Source: Listeria monocytogenes
GTDB taxonomy: Bacteria; Bacillota; Bacilli; Lactobacillales; Listeriaceae
Assembly (NCBI RefSeq): GCF_900187225.1
Contig: NZ_LT906436.1
Location: forward strand, 1,240,001 to 1,304,000
Direction of reading: 5' to 3'
DNA length: 64,000 bases
The notes beneath the pieces are model-generated. The model was not told the origin of the DNA, searched no databases, and saw only the letters and a program-made list of their open reading frames with translations. Position 1 is the stretch's first letter, and each line of letters opens with the position of its first letter. Positions 49,832-58,422 of this stretch are shown here, piece by piece. Made by a program: the position numbers and the translations under genes.

Positions 49832-49865
49832 AAAGCAATTATTAGTTGTGTTAATTGCTTTTTAG
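49832..49865 (+). terminator. Terminator between ynzC and tkt
   Basis: AAAGCAATTA and TAATTGCTTT form a 10-base stem with a 10-base loop, then TTTT. Confidence 0.7.
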
Positions 49866-49914
49866 GCTTATTATTAAAAGTAGTTAAAATTATATTGAAG
49901 AGAGGATGTTTCAT

Positions 49915-51909
49915 TTGTTCGATAACACAGATAGTTTAGCAGTGAATACAATTCGTACATTATCAATGGACGCAATTCAAAAAGCAAATTCTGGTCATCC
50001 GGGATTACCAATGGGAGCAGCTCCAATGGCTTACGCGCTTTGGTCTCGCGTATTAAACACAAACCCTAAAAATTCACATTGGTTTAACCGGGATCGTTTT
50101 GTACTTTCTGCTGGACACGGCTCAATGCTTTTATATAGTTTATTACATTTAAGCGGATTCAAATTAGAATTAGAAGATCTTAAAAATTTCCGTCAATGGG
50201 AAAGTAAAACTCCAGGTCACCCAGAATATCGTTATACGGATGGTGTAGACGCAACTACTGGTCCACTTGGTCAAGGTATTGCGATGGCTGTTGGTATGGC
50301 TATGGCAGAAAGACATTTAGAAGCGAAATATAATAAAGATGGTTTCCCAGTGGTGGATCATTATACTTACGCACTATGCGGAGATGGTGACTTAATGGAA
50401 GGTGTTGCTTCAGAAGCGGCTTCTTATGCAGGTCATCAACAATTAGGAAGATTAGTTGTTTTATATGATTCCAATGATATCTCTCTTGATGGTGATTTAG
50501 ACAAATCTTTCTCTGAAAATGTAAAACAACGCTTTGAAGCTTATGGTTGGGAACATTTATTAGTAAAAGACGGTAATGATACAGCTGAAATTTTAGCTGC
50601 AATTGAAAAAGCGAAACAAAATACTTCTCAACCTACTATGATCGAAGTGAAAACTGTTATTGGTTTTGGTGCTCCAAATGCCGGTACAAGTAAAGTTCAC
50701 GGTGCTCCACTAGGTGATGAAGGTATTTTAGAAGCGAAAAAAGCTTATGGTTGGAACTACGAAGAGAAATTCTTTGTTCCTGAAGAAGTTACTGCTCGCT
50801 TTAAAGAAACTATTGGCGAACGTGGCGAAAAAGCAGAAACAGCTTGGAATGAATTATTCGCTTCTTATAAAGCTGAATATCCAGAGCTTGCTAAACAATT
50901 AGAAGATAGTTTAAACAATAAGTTACCAGCTGATTGGGATGCTGATCTTCCTGTATATGATGATTCTAAAGCACTTGCTAGCCGTGCTTCAAGTGGCGAA
51001 GTAATCAATGCATTAGCTGGGAAAATACCAACTATTTTTGGTGGGTCAGCTGACCTTGCGGGTTCTAATAATACAACAATTAAAACAGATGGTGAATTTA
51101 CAAAAGCAACTCCAGCTGAAAGAAATATTTGGTTTGGTGTTCGTGAATTTGCGATGGGTGCTGCATTAAACGGTATGGCACTTCATGGTGGATTACAAGT
51201 ATATGGTGGAACATTCTTCGTATTCTCTGACTATGTACGTGCTGCCATTCGTTTATCTGCCATTCAACATTTACCAGTAACTTACGTAATGACGCATGAT
51301 AGTATTGCTGTAGGTGAAGATGGACCAACACATGAGCCAGTCGAACAACTTGCAAGCTTACGTGCAATGCCAGGGCTTTCTGTCATTCGTCCTGCTGATG
51401 GAAATGAAGTAGTGGAAGCTTGGAAACTTGCTATCACTTCTACATCTACACCGCATGTACTTGTTCTTACTCGTCAAGGTTTACCAACATTACCAAATTC
51501 TGCTAAATTAACTGCAGAAGGCGTTAAAAAAGGTGCTTACGTAATTTCACCTGCAAAAGGGGAAGTACCGGAAGCAATCATTCTTGCGAGTGGTTCTGAA
51601 GTTAACTTAGCTATCGAAGCGCAAAAAGAACTTCAAGCTCAAGGAACGGATGTATCAGTTGTCAGTGTGCCATCATTTGATCTATTCGAGCAACAATCTG
51701 CGGAATACAAAGAAAGTGTATTACCGAATGCTGTTAGAAAACGTGTTGCAGTAGAGATGGGCGCTAGCTTTGGCTGGGAACGCTACGTTGGATTAGATGG
51801 GAAAGTTATCGGAATCGACAAATTTGGCGCTTCTGCTCCAGGTGAAACTGTTATTAAGAATTATGGCTTTACTGTTGAAAACGTCGTTAATACAGTAAAA
51901 TCACTTTAA
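49915..51909 (+). CDS. tkt: Transketolase
   Basis: Transketolase moves two-carbon units between sugar phosphates in the pentose phosphate pathway with thiamine diphosphate. The product is 664 residues from TTG 49915, with AGAGAGG nine bases upstream; ATG 49906 abuts that site. Motifs include [30 protein letters not shown], the ThDP-binding [19 protein letters not shown] and the family signature [23 protein letters not shown] segment. The length is normal. Position before yneF matches the B. subtilis order. Confidence 0.97.
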   Translation: MFDNTDSLAVNTIRTLSMDAIQKANSGHPGLPMGAAPMAYALWSRVLNTNPKNSHWFNRDRFVLSAGHGSMLLYSLLHLSGFKLELEDLKNFRQWESKTPGHPEYRYTDGVDATTGPLGQGIAMAVGMAMAERHLEAKYNKDGFPVVDHYTYALCGDGDLMEGVASEAASYAGHQQLGRLVVLYDSNDISLDGDLDKSFSENVKQRFEAYGWEHLLVKDGNDTAEILAAIEKAKQNTSQPTMIEVKTVIGFGAPNAGTSKVHGAPLGDEGILEAKKAYGWNYEEKFFVPEEVTARFKETIGERGEKAETAWNELFASYKAEYPELAKQLEDSLNNKLPADWDADLPVYDDSKALASRASSGEVINALAGKIPTIFGGSADLAGSNNTTIKTDGEFTKATPAERNIWFGVREFAMGAALNGMALHGGLQVYGGTFFVFSDYVRAAIRLSAIQHLPVTYVMTHDSIAVGEDGPTHEPVEQLASLRAMPGLSVIRPADGNEVVEAWKLAITSTSTPHVLVLTRQGLPTLPNSAKLTAEGVKKGAYVISPAKGEVPEAIILASGSEVNLAIEAQKELQAQGTDVSVVSVPSFDLFEQQSAEYKESVLPNAVRKRVAVEMGASFGWERYVGLDGKVIGIDKFGASAPGETVIKNYGFTVENVVNTVKSL

Positions 51910-51918
51910 TTAAACAAT

Positions 51919-51957
51919 CAGACCGTTGCTAGTTTTTCTAGAGCGGTCTGTTTTTTT
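51919..51957 (+). terminator. tkt terminator
   Basis: CAGACCG-TTGCTAG and CTAGA-GCGGTCTG pair with a small bulge, then T7. Confidence 0.9.
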
Positions 51958-52063
51958 ATGCTTTTTTTAGATTGCGCCGTAGTACCATTAATGGTATAAT
52001 TACGAGGTTGTTTGCAGCTTTTATTGATAAATTGATCTAGATGATAAGTTTTCTTGAAAAGTA

Positions 52064-52092
52064 TTGTCTGTTTAATATAAATCAAGTACAAT
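52064..52092 (+). promoter_or_regulatory. Candidate yneF promoter
   Basis: TTGTCT, a 17-base spacer and TACAAT, about 35 bases before yneF. Confidence 0.55.
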
Positions 52093-52129
52093 AAAAGAGG
52101 ATTTTGTTTCAAGGAGGAGAAAAGAGACT

Positions 52130-52369
52130 ATGTGGATTTACATTCTTGTCGGCATTATTTGTTTACTAGCTGGTCTTGCGGGAGGATTCTTTATTGCAAG
52201 ACGTTACATGATGAGCTATTTAAAAAACAATCCGCCAATTAACGAACAAATGCTACAAATGATGATGGCACAAATGGGTCAAAAACCATCACAAAAGAAA
52301 ATCAATCAAATGATGAGTGCGATGAACAAACAGCAAGAAAAAGAAAAACCAAAGAAAGCTAAGAAATAA
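52130..52369 (+). CDS. yneF: YneF, UPF0154 small membrane protein
   Basis: The 79-residue protein has one N-terminal membrane segment (residues 2-22, ending FFIARRYMM) and a hydrophilic cytoplasmic part with [29 protein letters not shown], characteristic of UPF0154. The tail is lysine-rich. GGAGGAG precedes the ATG. The function is unknown, but the family is conserved downstream of tkt in Bacillales. It marks the end of the conserved block; the accessory operon on the other strand begins beyond. Confidence 0.92.
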   Translation: MWIYILVGIICLLAGLAGGFFIARRYMMSYLKNNPPINEQMLQMMMAQMGQKPSQKKINQMMSAMNKQQEKEKPKKAKK

Positions 52370-52384
52370 TCTTTTTAACGGAGT

Positions 52385-52436
52385 AAAGCCCTTTAAAATT
52401 AGTTTGCAAAAAGCTAATTTTAAAGGGCTTTTTTAT
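52385..52436. terminator. Terminator between yneF and the accessory operon
   Basis: AAAGCCCTTTAAAATTAG and its exact complement form an 18-base stem around an 11-base loop, then T6 on the plus strand. It overlaps the last codons of the DUF2785 gene, so it could also end the minus-strand operon. Confidence 0.9.
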
Positions 52437-53262
52437 TGGTAGAATTATCATCATTTTTTCTTATATAGCGAGTTACAATAGGAAACAAACTAAAATCCAC
52501 ATCATAGTTTAAAACGGTTAATTTTATTAGAAGTGTTTGAGTGAACTGTTTGATATTTATAAGTGGTATTTCTGGAAGGGAGCTGGGAATTGTTTCTGAA
52601 ATGGAAATTAACCAGTTTTTTACTTCTTCGTTACTTATTTTTTGTTCAAAAAGGGCTGTTATTAATATATTACTTAGGCGTTCATCTTCTTCGCCGGTTA
52701 GCATTTTAGTGTTTGTCTTATAAAAAAATGCAATTGTAGTCATTATTTTTTTTATGTCTATTTCATTTATAGCTACTTGATGAATTAGTTCATCTAAAGC
52801 ATCTGCTGTATGGGCGATGCAATGTGCCCAACCTTTTTCTTCAATAAAAGAATGAGTATTTTTTTCGTTTTTTAGTAGCTCAATAAGCGAATTCAAAGTT
52901 TCCCTAATTTCACTATCCGTTAAGAAATTATGAACCTTATTATTTTCTAGTAGTAATGCGATAATTAAGGCTAAAAATGAGCGTTGAAATACTGCATCTG
53001 AGTCAATGATATTAATCTTGAACAGTAAATTATTCTTATTTACTGCATAATTATAAATTCTCATTTTTTGTTCCGTAGTTAAATTATCCTGACCAACAAG
53101 CCACTCGGAAAAAATATTGTAAGCAATATTATCTCTTAATTCGCTATCCGTGGAAGAAAGATAGGACAACATTGTATCAATTATTTCATTAGATGTATTT
53201 GGGTCTTTAGGTAATGTATATTCATTTTGTTTTAACGTGTTGAATAAATTAGGATTATGCAC
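52420..53262 (-). CDS. DUF2785-family protein
   Basis: The 280-residue protein starts at GTG 53262, with AGGAAG upstream. It is helical throughout and carries the segment EEKGWAHCIAHTADALDELI near residues 142-162, which I recognise as typical of DUF2785. The His residues and acidic positions there could bind metal, but that is speculation. No function is known to me. It is the last gene of the accessory operon, starting 18 bases after the methyltransferase. It is markedly A+T-rich, like its operon neighbours. Confidence 0.8.
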   Translation of the reverse strand: MHNPNLFNTLKQNEYTLPKDPNTSNEIIDTMLSYLSSTDSELRDNIAYNIFSEWLVGQDNLTTEQKMRIYNYAVNKNNLLFKINIIDSDAVFQRSFLALIIALLLENNKVHNFLTDSEIRETLNSLIELLKNEKNTHSFIEEKGWAHCIAHTADALDELIHQVAINEIDIKKIMTTIAFFYKTNTKMLTGEEDERLSNILITALFEQKISNEEVKNWLISISETIPSSLPEIPLINIKQFTQTLLIKLTVLNYDVDFSLFPIVTRYIRKNDDNSTNKKAL

Positions 53263-53280
53263 ATTACTTCCTACCTTCTT

Positions 53281-54012
53281 TTAGTTTTTAGTTGCAGATA
53301 TAATCAGCATCATTGGGCGGCGGTATTCATCTTGCATTTCTGGCAAATTTTTTAATTCGGGAGCCGGTTCAGGTTCGATGATACTGTTAATTTGGAAGCC
53401 ATTTTTGAGAAGCGTTTGTATATAGGTGGTGAGTGTGCGGTGATATTTTTGTACATCTTCACCAAGGAAATGGCTTGTGCGTATTGATTCATTGAAATAA
53501 CGATCAACGGGCCAGTGTAATTTGTTGCCAGCTTCATCTGTAAACCAATCTTGACGTCCGTCTGCTGTGAATATGGGGTGTTCAACAGAGAAAACAAATG
53601 AGCCTCCAGTTATTAGGTTGGTATTTACTTTTTGGCAAATATCGTTAAAGGAAGCGACGTAATGAAGTGCAAGAGAACTAAGAACGATATCGTATGTTTC
53701 AGGTTCAATGTCGATATCTTCCATAGCTCTTCGCTCGTAATGGACAATTGGAGATGTCGTTTTGTGCTTAGCTTCTGTAAGCATTCGTGCGGATAAATCT
53801 ACTCCAACTACTTTTTTTGCACCCTGCTCTGCGGCATAAATACAGTGCCAACCAAATCCACAACCTAAATCAAGGACTACTTTTTGATGGAAATCAGGGA
53901 GAAGCTTTTTAAATTCATGCCATTCACCAGCTGCTTGTAAGCCTTCTTTCGAGCGAGGCATTTGGCTATATTGTTCGAAAAAATGTTTGTCATCGTATTT
54001 ATTTTCTTTCAT
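53281..54012 (-). CDS. Class I SAM-dependent methyltransferase
   Basis: The product is 243 residues from ATG 54012, with AGAGGA upstream; an ATG at 54033 overlaps the previous gene and lacks a site. SAM-binding motif I is VLDLGCGFGWHCIYAA near residue 50-65, motif II VVGVDLSARML, and a post-motif YDIVLSSLALHYV follows, as in the Methyltransf_11 family. The motifs of DNA amino-methyltransferases (DPPY/NPPY) are absent, so a small-molecule, RNA or protein substrate is more likely. It may belong functionally to the operon or be a passenger. Confidence 0.88.
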   Translation of the reverse strand: MKENKYDDKHFFEQYSQMPRSKEGLQAAGEWHEFKKLLPDFHQKVVLDLGCGFGWHCIYAAEQGAKKVVGVDLSARMLTEAKHKTTSPIVHYERRAMEDIDIEPETYDIVLSSLALHYVASFNDICQKVNTNLITGGSFVFSVEHPIFTADGRQDWFTDEAGNKLHWPVDRYFNESIRTSHFLGEDVQKYHRTLTTYIQTLLKNGFQINSIIEPEPAPELKNLPEMQDEYRRPMMLIISATKN

Positions 54013-54033
54013 TATTAATCCTCTTTTCATCAA

Positions 54034-54540
54034 TTAATCAGATGTGTGACTGAATTCTTTATCTAAGAAGAGGTGAGCAAGTCCGCTCACTTGTTTTAAG
54101 CGTAAGATTTCATTAGCATCCATTCCAATATTTTTCATAATCCAACTATCGGACATCCCGCTATCTACAAGTTCACTAACAATGTTGGACATTAATTCGA
54201 CATTATGAAATCCGCGTGCACGATTATGACGTATTGTAGAGGCCATTCGATTCACGGTGTCTTTTTCTAAGATGACTACTGGCAGGAATTCATTTTCCCG
54301 TTCACGAATTCGTTTAGAAGTGATCATAATAGTGTAACGGTGGAACCCATCTATTATTTCATATTTATCGCTGTCTTCCAAGGGATAACAAACAATTGGT
54401 TGCGTAAAACCATCTTCCCAAATTGATTTTTCAAGTAGTTTGAGTTCGGTTGCGGGGACGGTGTTTGGATTATAATTATTTGCTTGTAATTTTGTGTAGT
54501 GAATGGGGGTGACACTATACACTGGGCTTTTATAATTCAT
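54034..54540 (-). CDS. ParB/Srx-fold protein, IbrB-like
   Basis: The 168-residue protein has a ParB N-terminal-type domain: LLEKSIWEDGFTQPIVCYP (residues 34-52) is the typical ParB strand-helix, and DGFHRYTIM (64-72) aligns with the phosphate-contact motif of ParB and sulfiredoxin folds. IRHNRARGFHN near residue 100 resembles the ParB box with an Asn-Arg pair. A short helical tail follows (MSDSWIMKNIGMDANEILRL), which may be a helix-turn-helix. It is not a chromosomal ParB. Pairing with the PP-loop gene (nine-base gap, GAGGTG site) matches the IbrA-IbrB arrangement. Confidence 0.82.
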   Translation of the reverse strand: MNYKSPVYSVTPIHYTKLQANNYNPNTVPATELKLLEKSIWEDGFTQPIVCYPLEDSDKYEIIDGFHRYTIMITSKRIRERENEFLPVVILEKDTVNRMASTIRHNRARGFHNVELMSNIVSELVDSGMSDSWIMKNIGMDANEILRLKQVSGLAHLFLDKEFSHTSD

Positions 54541-54549
54541 TATTTCACC

Positions 54550-55854
54550 TCATAAAATATTATTATATTTCTCTAATGCGTTTTTTCGCTTCTCTAATTC
54601 TAGCTTTGTCTGGCCGAATCCCATGTATTTACAGGTATAATCATTTTTTAAAATCGCAATACACATTCGTTTGTAGGTAGGAACGCTTGCGAATTCTTTG
54701 ATTTTCAAATCGTCTGGATACTCCTTAAAACGAACGATTTCCATTGGATTAGTATATACTCGGTTATTTTGTGGTTTACCTAGGAAGTCTGCTTGTATCT
54801 CTAGATTTTTTAATTCTTCTACAGTTTCTACTTTTAAAGCACCACCTTTTTCGGTCCAATAGGTAATGCTCGTTTTGAATTTTTTTAAATAGCGTTCTCT
54901 AGTGTAACTTGGTAAAGTTGTGAGTAAAAATTCTAAATATGATTTCCAAGTATGATTTTTAGGTAGTTTAATTTCTTTCCAAGCCATTGCGGAAGTGCCA
55001 CCGTAAATGGCAGTAAAATTGGCACCATTCACTCGACCGACTAATTTGGACCAAAGCGCGGGTTCAATGACCCTGTACAGTTTAAGACTTTCTGTAGCGG
55101 CATCGTTAAAAGGACTGGCAACACGCATATCGTGCACAGTTAGGCCTGCGTGATAAAATAAATCATAAATTTTATTATAGGACCAATTGAACTTTGCATT
55201 CGCAACCCATATATCTTCTACTTGCCAATCGTGAATTGGATAAGCATTGTAAATATTTTTGGAGATTTCGGTCGTCCAATTGTATGTTTTATACATTCGT
55301 TCTTTTTTATGAATTGCGTTATAGCGATTAAGAGATTCTTGTTGTCGTATACCAATCAAAGCAATGGTTTTTTTGGCGTTATTTTTAGTATGTAACCAGT
55401 GAATTATTTTTTTATTAAATTCATAATCCCAAAGGTTTTCAAAATCAAAGTCAAACGGGGCATTATCTTCATTAATCACGTGTGGAAAGGTAGGCATATC
55501 TCTAACCCAGATGTTCCGCTTGGACTTTTCCCATGGTTTCCAGTGGTCGGTGAACATCGAAACAGCTGATTGCGCCGCGATGGGAAGACAACACCAAAGT
55601 GGTTCGATGATATCTAAATTAGTTGTAAGCATTTCAGTAACAAAATCAGTTGTAGCACTGTATTGACCTTCGTAATCTAAATGATATACATATATTTTCT
55701 TGCGAATATTATTTTTCCGTATGTAGTCAATCATGAGATGGAGCATTACTGCGCTATCTTTACCACCTGAAAACGATACGATAATATTATCGAATTCAGA
55801 AAAAATCACTTCCATTCTTTCTTGGGAAGCATCAAAGACTGTTCTAGAAAGCAT
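54550..55854 (-). CDS. PP-loop PAPS-reductase-family protein, IbrA-like (DUF3440)
   Basis: The 434-residue protein starts at ATG 55854. The ATP-pyrophosphatase PP-loop is SFSGGKDSAVMLH (residues 28-40), as in PAPS reductases, DndC and tRNA thiolation enzymes. The family segments IGIRQQESLNR and AYPIHDWQVEDIW follow, then a long C-terminal DUF3440-like part. The reductase Cys motif ECGLH of true PAPS reductases is not seen. A role in assimilatory sulfate reduction is therefore unlikely, and nucleotide activation is more plausible. Its start lies inside the helicase gene's last codons. Confidence 0.85.
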   Translation of the reverse strand: MLSRTVFDASQERMEVIFSEFDNIIVSFSGGKDSAVMLHLMIDYIRKNNIRKKIYVYHLDYEGQYSATTDFVTEMLTTNLDIIEPLWCCLPIAAQSAVSMFTDHWKPWEKSKRNIWVRDMPTFPHVINEDNAPFDFDFENLWDYEFNKKIIHWLHTKNNAKKTIALIGIRQQESLNRYNAIHKKERMYKTYNWTTEISKNIYNAYPIHDWQVEDIWVANAKFNWSYNKIYDLFYHAGLTVHDMRVASPFNDAATESLKLYRVIEPALWSKLVGRVNGANFTAIYGGTSAMAWKEIKLPKNHTWKSYLEFLLTTLPSYTRERYLKKFKTSITYWTEKGGALKVETVEELKNLEIQADFLGKPQNNRVYTNPMEIVRFKEYPDDLKIKEFASVPTYKRMCIAILKNDYTCKYMGFGQTKLELEKRKNALEKYNNIL

Positions 55855-57043
55855 CCATTATCACCTCAAAAGAATTTTTTTGTGAGAGTTCTTTTTTGAA
55901 TTCTTGCAATAAACTTGTTTTCTTAGAAATATTTGTATCGATGAGAGAATCCAGTCCGACATTACCGCTTAAATCATGATAGTAGCAGTCTTGTGTTTGC
56001 CCAGTTCTATAAATCCGTCTTTCCGATTGATCACGCTGAGAATAATCAAAGGTTTTATCAAAATAAATAATTTGATTATAAAATTGCAAATTGAGTCCGT
56101 AAGAAGATTTGGCAAAAGTAGTAATTTTTACATTTGGAAATGCTTGCTGTAATGCCTCTTCTGACCGTCTGTATTTGCAAAAAATAATTGTCGTTTCTTC
56201 TTTTCCAGCAATTAATGATTCTGTAATAGTAAATTTTTCAGAAGAAAGACAGTAACAATGTTGCATCACTTGAGACATTTCTAAAAAATTAATGTTGATT
56301 GTATATGCAGCGGCTTTTTGGAGATAGTCTTCTTTTATTTCATAATATTGCTTTAAAAGTTCCTCATCAATGGAAAAATCATGACGAATATAATGCCATT
56401 TGACAGCTAATTCATGCGAAGAAGTAAAAATAAAAGGGGTGATTAATTTATATAAGTACTCTAAATTATGATACTTTTTAATGATATCCATTGATTGTTG
56501 CGTACTTTGTGTTAGTTGCGTAATAGTGACGTATTCGCAAAAAGTTTTTTTAAACTGGGAAAAACTTAGATTTAATATTTTAGGAGATAAAAATTCGAGT
56601 TGTGACCATAAATCCAAAATATTACGACTAAGAGGTGTACCGTTCATAATTAATTTATAGGTAGCCAAACGAGAGAGTTTAATCGCTCGTTGTGTTCGAA
56701 GGGCATGGATGTTTTTTATCTTTAGACTTTCATCCATAATAATGTAACTATTGGTGGAATTTTTGAGTTTATTCCGGCAATACAGGTATAAGCGATCAGA
56801 GTTGGAGAGAGATTCAATACCGATGATTTCTTGTGGGAATTTATAACCCCATTTGTTTATTTCAATTTCGAGATTTTCTTTTGTTTGAAAAGGGGTAATC
56901 CATAAAACATAATCTGGTTTTGCGTCGTTGATTAACTCGCAAGCTACCCGAGTTTTTCCACTCCCTGGTTTCATAAATAGAGCGCCAACCTTATATTTTT
57001 TGAGTTTTATGAATGCTTTTTTCTGGTTATCTAATAAGGTCAT
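55844..57043 (-). CDS. SNF2/DEAD-type superfamily 2 helicase
   Basis: The product is 399 residues from ATG 57043; a TTG at 57049 is possible and neither has a strong site, suggesting coupling to the upstream gene it overlaps. All helicase motifs are present: I MKPGSGKTR (residue 25), Ia ITPFQTKENL, II IIMDESLK, III LIMNGTPLSRNILDLWSQLEFL, IV TTIIFCKYRRSE, V TFAKSSYGLNLQFYNQIIYFDKTFDY and VI QRDQSERRIYRTGQ. Motif VI is SNF2-like. It is compact, with no extra DNA-binding or nuclease domain. Its likely role is DNA translocation or remodelling within the accessory system. Confidence 0.88.
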   Translation of the reverse strand: MTLLDNQKKAFIKLKKYKVGALFMKPGSGKTRVACELINDAKPDYVLWITPFQTKENLEIEINKWGYKFPQEIIGIESLSNSDRLYLYCRNKLKNSTNSYIIMDESLKIKNIHALRTQRAIKLSRLATYKLIMNGTPLSRNILDLWSQLEFLSPKILNLSFSQFKKTFCEYVTITQLTQSTQQSMDIIKKYHNLEYLYKLITPFIFTSSHELAVKWHYIRHDFSIDEELLKQYYEIKEDYLQKAAAYTININFLEMSQVMQHCYCLSSEKFTITESLIAGKEETTIIFCKYRRSEEALQQAFPNVKITTFAKSSYGLNLQFYNQIIYFDKTFDYSQRDQSERRIYRTGQTQDCYYHDLSGNVGLDSLIDTNISKKTSLLQEFKKELSQKNSFEVIMDAF

Positions 57044-57401
57044 TTTCAATTATCACATCTTTTTCTATTTTTTTAGGAATATGTGTACGAACTTTGACAA
57101 TGCTGTCATTCACTTTTTTTGTGTGGAAAAACTGCATTATCTCGTCACTTTCTTTTTTAAAGCAAAGAATCATTTTGGAGACACTTAATTCTTTCTTTTC
57201 TGTATGTTTTTTTAGAAAGAAGTTCCATGTATCTGGAAAATAAAAATAACTGTATTGTGGTGTAAGTGAAAACACCATCTTTTTAGGTAGCAAGAAAAAA
57301 TAACCTTCATATTCACTTTCAGAGGGCATTTCAATAATTGTTTGATTATCCCATTGTTCTACACGTTCACTATATGTATAAATTTTGTGCCATTTTACCA
57401 T
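57027..57401 (-). CDS. Small unknown protein, first gene of the accessory operon
   Basis: The 124-residue protein starts at ATG 57401, with AGGAG twelve bases upstream. It is rich in aromatic and lysine residues (PQYSYFYFPDTWNFFLKKH, KMILCFKKESDEIMQFFHTKK) and has no signal or membrane segment. Predicted structure by eye is mixed alpha/beta. I do not recognise a family. Its 3' end overlaps the helicase start by 17 bases, which suggests coupled production at a similar level and a role in the same system. Confidence 0.75.
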   Translation of the reverse strand: MVKWHKIYTYSERVEQWDNQTIIEMPSESEYEGYFFLLPKKMVFSLTPQYSYFYFPDTWNFFLKKHTEKKELSVSKMILCFKKESDEIMQFFHTKKVNDSIVKVRTHIPKKIEKDVIIENDLIR

Positions 57402-57693
57402 TTATATCTAATGCTCCTATGTGTTTTGTCGTTTTCGTTCACTTTTATCTATTTATTCGTTTATTTTATCACAAATAATATTAAAGTTAAGGATAAAACT
57501 GTTTTGATGGACGGAAAAATTATTATAAATAAGAAAAATTGTGGATAAAAAAAGGAAGGCTAGGAGCAAATTTAAATGTTTTTTTATTTTTTGGTAGAAA
57601 ACACTTTTGTAATAGCCAGCTTTTTAGTAGAATAGATAATGGTGGATGGAAAACTTTTCTATCTATGAATAGAATATGAAATTGGAGGCTATT
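57402..57693. other. Intergenic region between the accessory operon and pyrH
   Basis: These 292 bases are very A+T-rich. They hold a candidate minus-strand promoter for the accessory operon (TTAACT, 16 bases, TAAAAT at 57463-57490) and, toward the right, a poor TAGAAT for pyrH. No open frame with a ribosome binding site and no attachment-site duplication were recognised. Confidence 0.5.
57463..57490 (-). promoter_or_regulatory. Candidate promoter of the accessory operon
   Basis: On the minus strand TTAACT and TAAAAT are 16 bases apart, about 60 bases before the ATG at 57401. Confidence 0.35.
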
Positions 57694-58422
57694 ATGGATA
57701 CCCCAGATTATAAACGAGTTGTATTAAAATTAAGCGGTGAAGCACTTGCCGGAAATGATGGCTTTGGAATTAACCCGAGCGTGGTCAATTTGATTTCTGC
57801 TCAAATCAAAGAAGTAGTAGAACTAGGAGTAGAGGTAGCTATCGTTGTTGGCGGCGGAAATATCTGGCGCGGTAAACTTGGTAGTGAAATGGGAATGGAC
57901 CGTGCAGCAGCAGACCAAATGGGTATGCTTGCGACTATCATGAATTCCTTATCTTTACAAGATTCCCTTGAAAATATTGGAGTAGCAACGCGTGTGCAAA
58001 CTTCCATTGATATGCGTCAAATTGCGGAGCCGTATATTCGTCGTAAAGCAATTCGCCATCTTGAAAAAGGTCGCGTCGTTATTTTTGCAGGTGGAACAGG
58101 TAACCCATACTTCTCCACAGATACAGCGGCAGCACTAAGAGCGGCCGAAATCGAAGCAGATGTCATCTTAATGGCGAAAAACAATGTAGATGGTGTCTAC
58201 AATGCCGATCCAAAACTAGATGAAAATGCGAAAAAATACGAAGAACTTTCTTATCTTGATGTGATTAAAGAAGGTTTAGAAGTAATGGATACAACAGCAT
58301 CATCACTAAGTATGGACAATGATATTCCATTAATCGTCTTCTCATTTACAGAACAAGGCAATAATATTAAACGTGTTATTTTAGGTGAAAAAATTGGGAC
58401 TACTGTTAGGGGGAAAAAATAA
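57694..58422 (+). CDS. pyrH: UMP kinase
   Basis: PyrH phosphorylates UMP to UDP and is hexameric and allosterically regulated. The product is 242 residues from ATG 57694, behind TTGGAGG; the frame is open to 57676 but that start lies before the site. The amino-acid-kinase fold is visible: [23 protein letters not shown], the substrate region [17 protein letters not shown] and [13 protein letters not shown]. The frr ATG overlaps the stop by one base. rpsB and tsf, often upstream of pyrH, are not present here. Confidence 0.97.

Noticed and set aside
53281..54012. Restriction-modification methylase
   Set aside because: The methyltransferase lacks the DPPY/NPPY motif and target-recognition domain, and no endonuclease gene is adjacent.
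52420..57401. DNA phosphorothioation (Dnd) system
   Set aside because: Only the PP-loop protein resembles DndC. No DndA cysteine desulfurase, DndD SMC-like ATPase, DndE or Dnd restriction genes are present.
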